Of a stretch of 64,000 nt of DNA, positions 59,938-64,000 are shown piece by piece. This stretch comes from Escarpia spicata (taxonomy: Eukaryota > Annelida > Polychaeta > Sabellida > Siboglinidae). The notes under the pieces were generated by a model. That model did not search any database, was not told the DNA's origin, and saw only the letters and a list, made by a program, of their open reading frames with translations. The stretch lies in NCBI GenBank assembly GCA_963995525.1, contig OZ023207.1:2610344-2674343 (forward strand). Reading direction: 5' to 3'. The position numbers and the translations under genes were made by a program. Every line of letters begins with the position of its first letter. Positions within the stretch are counted from its first letter, which is position 1.

Positions 59938-61751
59938 AGACAGTTCTCGACAAAAATATATGTTGCCTTTTATTGCATATTCGAATAGAGCACATTCATT
60001 CAGAGAGAAACAAATGATGCGTCATCGTTACCTATATTCACCATAGATCAACAGATACATCAATTTGGATGTTGTAAATGCAAAAAATGTGGTTTCTACA
60101 TAAAGAGCTACAGCGTTTCACTCTGTCGATTGTGGTTTTCACATTGTTAACTGTGTTTTTCACAATAGTGACTGTGGTTTTCGCACTACCAGACATGGTT
60201 TCCACTGTGTTAACTGGGGTTTTCACACTACCAGACATGTTTTCCACTGTGTTAACTGTGGTTTTCGTTTTATTGTAGTAGCTGTGGTTTTTCACTCTAT
60301 AGGATGCAATTTTCACAGTTGGCTCTGGTTTTCACATTATCTGCTGTAGTTTCAAGCATTGCCAGAAATGAAAAGAAAGTTCGGTAGGTGTCACAGAACA
60401 TCAAAATAAACACATTTAGGTAACATTTCTATAATTTACACAACAAACACATGGCACATTAATCTATTCCGGATTGTTTCACTATAGAAACTCATTTAAA
60501 AACAGTTCTGTTCAAGTGTGTAAATCTCGTAATGAGCGTCACCGAGAAGCGTCTCACTGATGATGTAAGAAGAACGTCAGAGAAACCGCCTCCTCAAGAC
60601 AACATAATATATAATATAAAGATGCTTATAAAATCGCACTGAAGAACCCCACACCTAAGCCTTGAAAGGCTCGGAAAACTCTATCTATAATGCCTATTAT
60701 AATCTTAATGTGAGTACTTCGGTTAAGAACGACATTACTAAAATTAGGCAAGTCACACTACTGAAACAAAAAGCGTGTGAATAAGACACATTGTGTACAC
60801 CCAAAATATCACGACACCAGTTTTTAGCAACATTTCAAAGGAAATGCAAGTATGTCACTTTAAAAGTTACATTAAAATTACAGCGTTTACCATGATAAAT
60901 TACAATGCTACATAAAGAGTGAAGTGCAAAAAATCATAGTTTACCTACAACTATGTTGTTTTCTAATGGAAGGTTAGATGTATCATAGTCCAATAATTCA
61001 ATATTAGACAGGTATACGAAACGGTATTCAATTACTTTGATCAAGTAAGACCAATAGCAATTGTAATGATCACTTAATGTTATAAATTACAATGATAAAT
61101 TACGCTTACATCATGGCAACTTATTTACATTTAAAATGTCAAGAGTACATGGATTACAGTTAAAACGTAATTGTAATTAATTAAGCAATTGCAATTTACA
61201 TAACTGCCCTGCTTACTGCGAGAAACACTGAAACCATCGACGCATTAGCGTTCGCTATTAGATTGACTTAGAACAATGAATTGTAGCGTATTGTCAAATT
61301 CAGGAAACAAATCTTGGAATAATAATGGAAGATATGAAGTTAACCGAAATTATCTGAAACCAAACGATTACATAACGTAATATAATAATTGTAAATATAT
61401 TTTGTTTATTTCATCCCTCTTCAACTTTTAAATAATTATTGATTGTTAGTGACACTTACTTAATATTACATCTTACGTAGACCCGTTCGTCTCTGTCACT
61501 TCCGGTTATGTCATGACCTGGAGATGATCCGGAAGTGGTTGAGTTACCCGGTTGAGACTGGTGTGTGTTGAGTCTACTCTCTGCTTGAGGTTCAGCCCAG
61601 ATTGTCTGATGCGAGATGTCGTGGTGGTCTATATTGTGGCGGTCAAGTCTTATTCGACCTTCTGTAAACATAATATTGGAGACTGCTCAAACAGCACACA
61701 GAATCACCAACAAGTTCACCATCAATTAAGTAATCGTTCTGCAATCGTTCC
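59938..61751. other. Mostly unique AT-rich DNA, small degenerate 42-bp repeat
   Basis: No convincing gene. Between 60128 and 60275 there is a degenerate 42-bp repeat (GGTTTTC, then CACTACCAGACATG, then CACTGTGTTAACT, at 60176, 60218 and 60260) with an older half-unit pattern to its left. Minus- and plus-strand frames there are repeat-driven. From 60320 to 61440 I see nothing beyond scattered short palindromes. Confidence 0.6.
61456..61671 (-). CDS. Possible small exon or chance frame, 71 codons
   Basis: A minus-strand ATG at 61669-61671 opens MFTEGRIRLDRHNIDHHDIS and a Ser/Gly/Asp-rich tail to a stop at 61456. A GTAAGA about 30 bp before the stop (TAC|GTAAGA on the minus strand) could be a splice donor, which would make this a first coding exon. 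The composition is hydrophilic with no recognised domain. A plus-strand frame overlaps it. Treat as speculative. Confidence 0.15.
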   Translation of the reverse strand: MFTEGRIRLDRHNIDHHDISHQTIWAEPQAESRLNTHQSQPGNSTTSGSSPGHDITGSDRDERVYVRCNIK

Positions 61752-62239
61752 AGGAATGTTCCTAAACTGTCATATTATATCTGCTCAAATGCACCATACA
61801 ACATACATCAATAGTAGATCCAGGAACGTTCCTAAACTGTCATATTATATCTGCTCAAATGCACCATACAACATACATCAATAGTAGATCCAGGAACGTT
61901 CCTAAACTGTCATATTATATCTGCTCAAATGCACCATTCAACATACATCAATAGTAGATCCAGGAACGTTCCTAAGCTGTCATATTATATCTGCTCAAAT
62001 GCACCATTCAACACACATCAATAGTAGATCCAGGAACGTTCCTAAACTGTCATATTATATCTGCTCAAATGAACCATACAACACACATCAATAGTAGATC
62101 CAGGAACGTTCCTAAACTGTCATATTATATCTGCTCAATTGAACCATACAACATACATCAATAGTAGATCCAGGAACGTTCCTAAACTGTCATATTATAT
62201 CTGCTCAATTGAACCATACAACACACATCAATAGTAGAT
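61752..62239. repeat. 70-bp tandem array (7 copies) carrying AGGAACGTTCCT
   Basis: CCAGGAACGTTCCTAAAC recurs every 70 bp (61820, 61890, 61960, 62030, 62100, 62170; first copy at 61750 with AATG for AACG). Each unit has the perfect 12-bp palindrome AGGAACGTTCCT, which contains nGAAnnTTCn, the minimal inverted pair of heat-shock-element pentamers. The rest of the unit is AT-rich and more variable. The palindrome is unchanged in six of seven units. Confidence 0.95.
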
Positions 62240-62640
62240 TCGATAAACATATTACATTAATGTACTAGGAACATGTGTCTGTCTGGTCTGATGTCTTTTT
62301 CAGTGATATAAGTCAATATATTGACATGAAATTAAGCATTCATTGCGTGGGATATGACATCACGCCGATTAAGGGTCATACATAAAACAAGTGTCACAAA
62401 GTTAATATAATCTGGCCTAATCCCTTAATTTAAGCAGCGTTTTCAAGACAGCTAGTGAAATGTTTATCCACATGGCACAAACTTCACGCTGGAGAACAAT
62501 TAAAAGGCGTCACTTTTAGTCCTTCGATTGAGCTGAATACGATAAAAGATATCGCCAGAAGGCAATTGACACAAGACGTTGAATGTCTAACTACTGACAG
62601 TTCGTCGTCGTATGAGTGCGACAGCCAGTGGACAGGAGTC
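62240..62640. other. Unique DNA with a possible small frame leading into the 69-bp array
   Basis: A frame from ATG at 62458 (also open from 62455) reads MFIHMAQ-type or MKCLSTWHKLHAGEQ-type starts depending on phase. The longer one continues for about 63 codons of non-repeat sequence (containing LNTIKDIARRQLTQDVE) before entering the 23-codon repeats and ending at 62937. No family is recognised. Since it changes into a simple repeat of the adjacent array, I regard it as uncertain. Confidence 0.25.
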
Positions 62641-64000
62641 ACTTCATCCCTTGACCATGTCGGCCACAAAGGCACCACAACAGGTACACACCTTAGAGCA
62701 TTGGAGTCGCTTCACTCCTTGATCATGTCGGCTACAAAGGCATCACAACAGGCACACACCTTAGAGCATTGGAGTCGGCTTCATCCCTTGACCATGTCGG
62801 TCACAAAGACACCACAACAGGCACACACCTTAGAGCATTGGAGTCGGCCTCATCCCTTGACCATGACGGCCACGAAGGCGTCACAACAGGTACACACCTT
62901 AGAGCATTGGAGTCGGCTTCATCCCTTGACCATGTAGGACACAAAGACATCACAACAGGTACACACCTTAGAGCATTGGAGTCGGCTTCATCCCTTGACC
63001 ATGTCGGCCACGAAGGCGTCACAACAGGTACACACCTTAGAGCATTGGAGTCGGCTTCATCCCTTGACAATGTCGGCCACAAAGGCATCACAACAGGTAT
63101 ACATCTTAGAGCATTGGAGTCGACTTCATCCCTTGACAATGTCGGCCACAAAGGCATCACAACAGGTATACACCTTAGAGCATCGTAGTCGGCTTCATCT
63201 CTTGACCATGTCGGCCACAAAGGCATCATAACAGGTACACACCTTAGAGCATCGTAGCCGGCTTCATCCCTTGACCATGTCGGCCACAAAGGCATCACAA
63301 CAGGTACACACCTTAGAGCATCGTAGTCGGCTTCATCCCTTGACAATGTCGGCCACAAAGGCATCGTAACAGGTACACACCTTAGAGCATCGTAGTCGGC
63401 TTCATCTCTTGACCATGTCGGCCACAAAGGCATCACAACAGGTACACACCTTAGAGCATCGTAGTCGGCTTCATCTCTTGACCATGTCGGCCACAAAGGC
63501 ATCATAACAGGTACACACCTTAGAGCATCGTAGTCGGCTTCATCCCTTGACCATGTCGGCCACAAAGGCATCATAACAGGTACACACCTTAGAGCATCGT
63601 AGTCGGCTTCATCTCTTGACCATGTCGGCCACAAAGGCATCACAACAGGTACACACCTTAGAGCATCGTAGTCGGCTTCATCTCTTGACCATGTCGGCCA
63701 CAAAGGCATCACAACAGGTACACACCTTAGAGCATCGTAGTCGGCTTCATCTCTTGACCATGTCGGCCACAAAGGCATCATAACAGGTACACACCTTAGA
63801 GCATCGTAGTCGGCTTCATCCCTTGACCATGTCGGCCACAAAGGCATCATAACAGGTACACACCTTAGAGCATCGTAGTCGGCTTCATCCCTTGACCATG
63901 TCGGCCACAAAGGCATCACAACAGGTACACACCTTAGAGCATTGGAGTCGGCTTCATCCATTGACCATGTCGGCCACAAAGGCATCACAACAGGTACACA
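62641..64000. repeat. 69-bp tandem array, about 20 copies, continuing past the window end
   Basis: CTTCATCCCTTGACCATG and CGGCCACAAAGGCATC recur every 69 bp (for example 62710, 62779, 62848). The period is 23 codons, and the minus strand stays open from 63988 down to 62801 (395 codons, 17 units) with the repeat MPLWPTWSRDEADYDALRC, while plus-strand frames break where CATTGGAG becomes CATCGTAG. Unit identity rises toward the right, and the array is cut by the window edge. Coding on the minus strand cannot be excluded, but a simple repeat is the plainer reading. Confidence 0.93.

Noticed and set aside
59810..60316. Minus-strand frames of 61 and 92 codons
   Set aside because: The first lies in the 250-bp duplication, has no recognised domain and is not kept as a gene; the second is produced by the degenerate 42-bp repeat.

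Overview
The window looks like metazoan nuclear DNA, most likely from an invertebrate. There are no operons or ribosome binding sites. The sequence holds a (CA)n microsatellite, a decayed non-LTR retrotransposon reverse transcriptase, a tRNA-derived SINE-like segment and a very large satellite. I cannot name the species. A marine invertebrate is a guess based on the transposon flavour only.

By my own count about 85% of the window is tandem repeat, in at least sixteen arrays whose units appear unrelated. From left to right the periods are: 84 bp (1-760), 42/43 bp (879-1055), 71 bp (1081-1472), 66 bp (1524-2507), 80 bp (2552-4651), 88 bp (5128-6525), 49 bp (7164-9560), 40 bp (9561-11741), 32 bp (11899-12887), (CA)n (13403-13448), 90 bp (13457-50532), about 110 bp (51280-52175), a Ser/Asp-type 6/12/18-bp minisatellite (55481-57168), 89 bp (58472-59380), a 250-bp tandem duplication (59438-59937), 70 bp (61752-62239) and 69 bp (62641 to the window end).

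The dominant element is the 37-kb, roughly 412-copy, 90-bp satellite. It shows several generations of higher-order repeats: a block of about 4.4 kb copied at an offset of about 5.4 kb, a 3,694-bp block repeat, a local 450-bp five-monomer duplication, and a distal region built as short-long-long-short modules of 1,623 and 2,883 bp. Each monomer carries a 7-bp inverted repeat around a 4-bp loop, and the loop is where common variants differ.

Gene-like content is small and decayed. At 50.8-51.3 kb lies the carboxy-terminal end of a LINE-type reverse transcriptase; its last codons have been drawn into the adjacent 110-bp array. At 52.7-54.6 kb lie two adjacent broken reading frames. The first has cysteine pairs that may be a zinc ribbon of an RPA-like protein; the second is unrecognised. 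At 55.2-57.4 kb a short acidic Ser/Asp/Glu reading frame with a downstream AATAAA is duplicated, and in the second copy its repeat has grown to about 1.7 kb. I see no intact, confidently functional protein gene, no tRNA or rRNA gene and no CRISPR array.

Most long open frames here are by-products of repeats. Periods of 84, 66, 90 and 69 bp are multiples of three, and the 40- and 32-bp consensus units contain no stop triplet on the minus strand in any frame. The most interesting signals are the layered higher-order structure of the 90-bp satellite, arrays carrying regularly spaced dyad-symmetric motifs (TGACGTCA in the 80-mer, AGGAACGTTCCT in the 70-mer), the paired decayed frames at 52.7-54.6 kb, the Ser/Asp minisatellite duplication and a perfect 19-bp-stem hairpin at 57672-57714.
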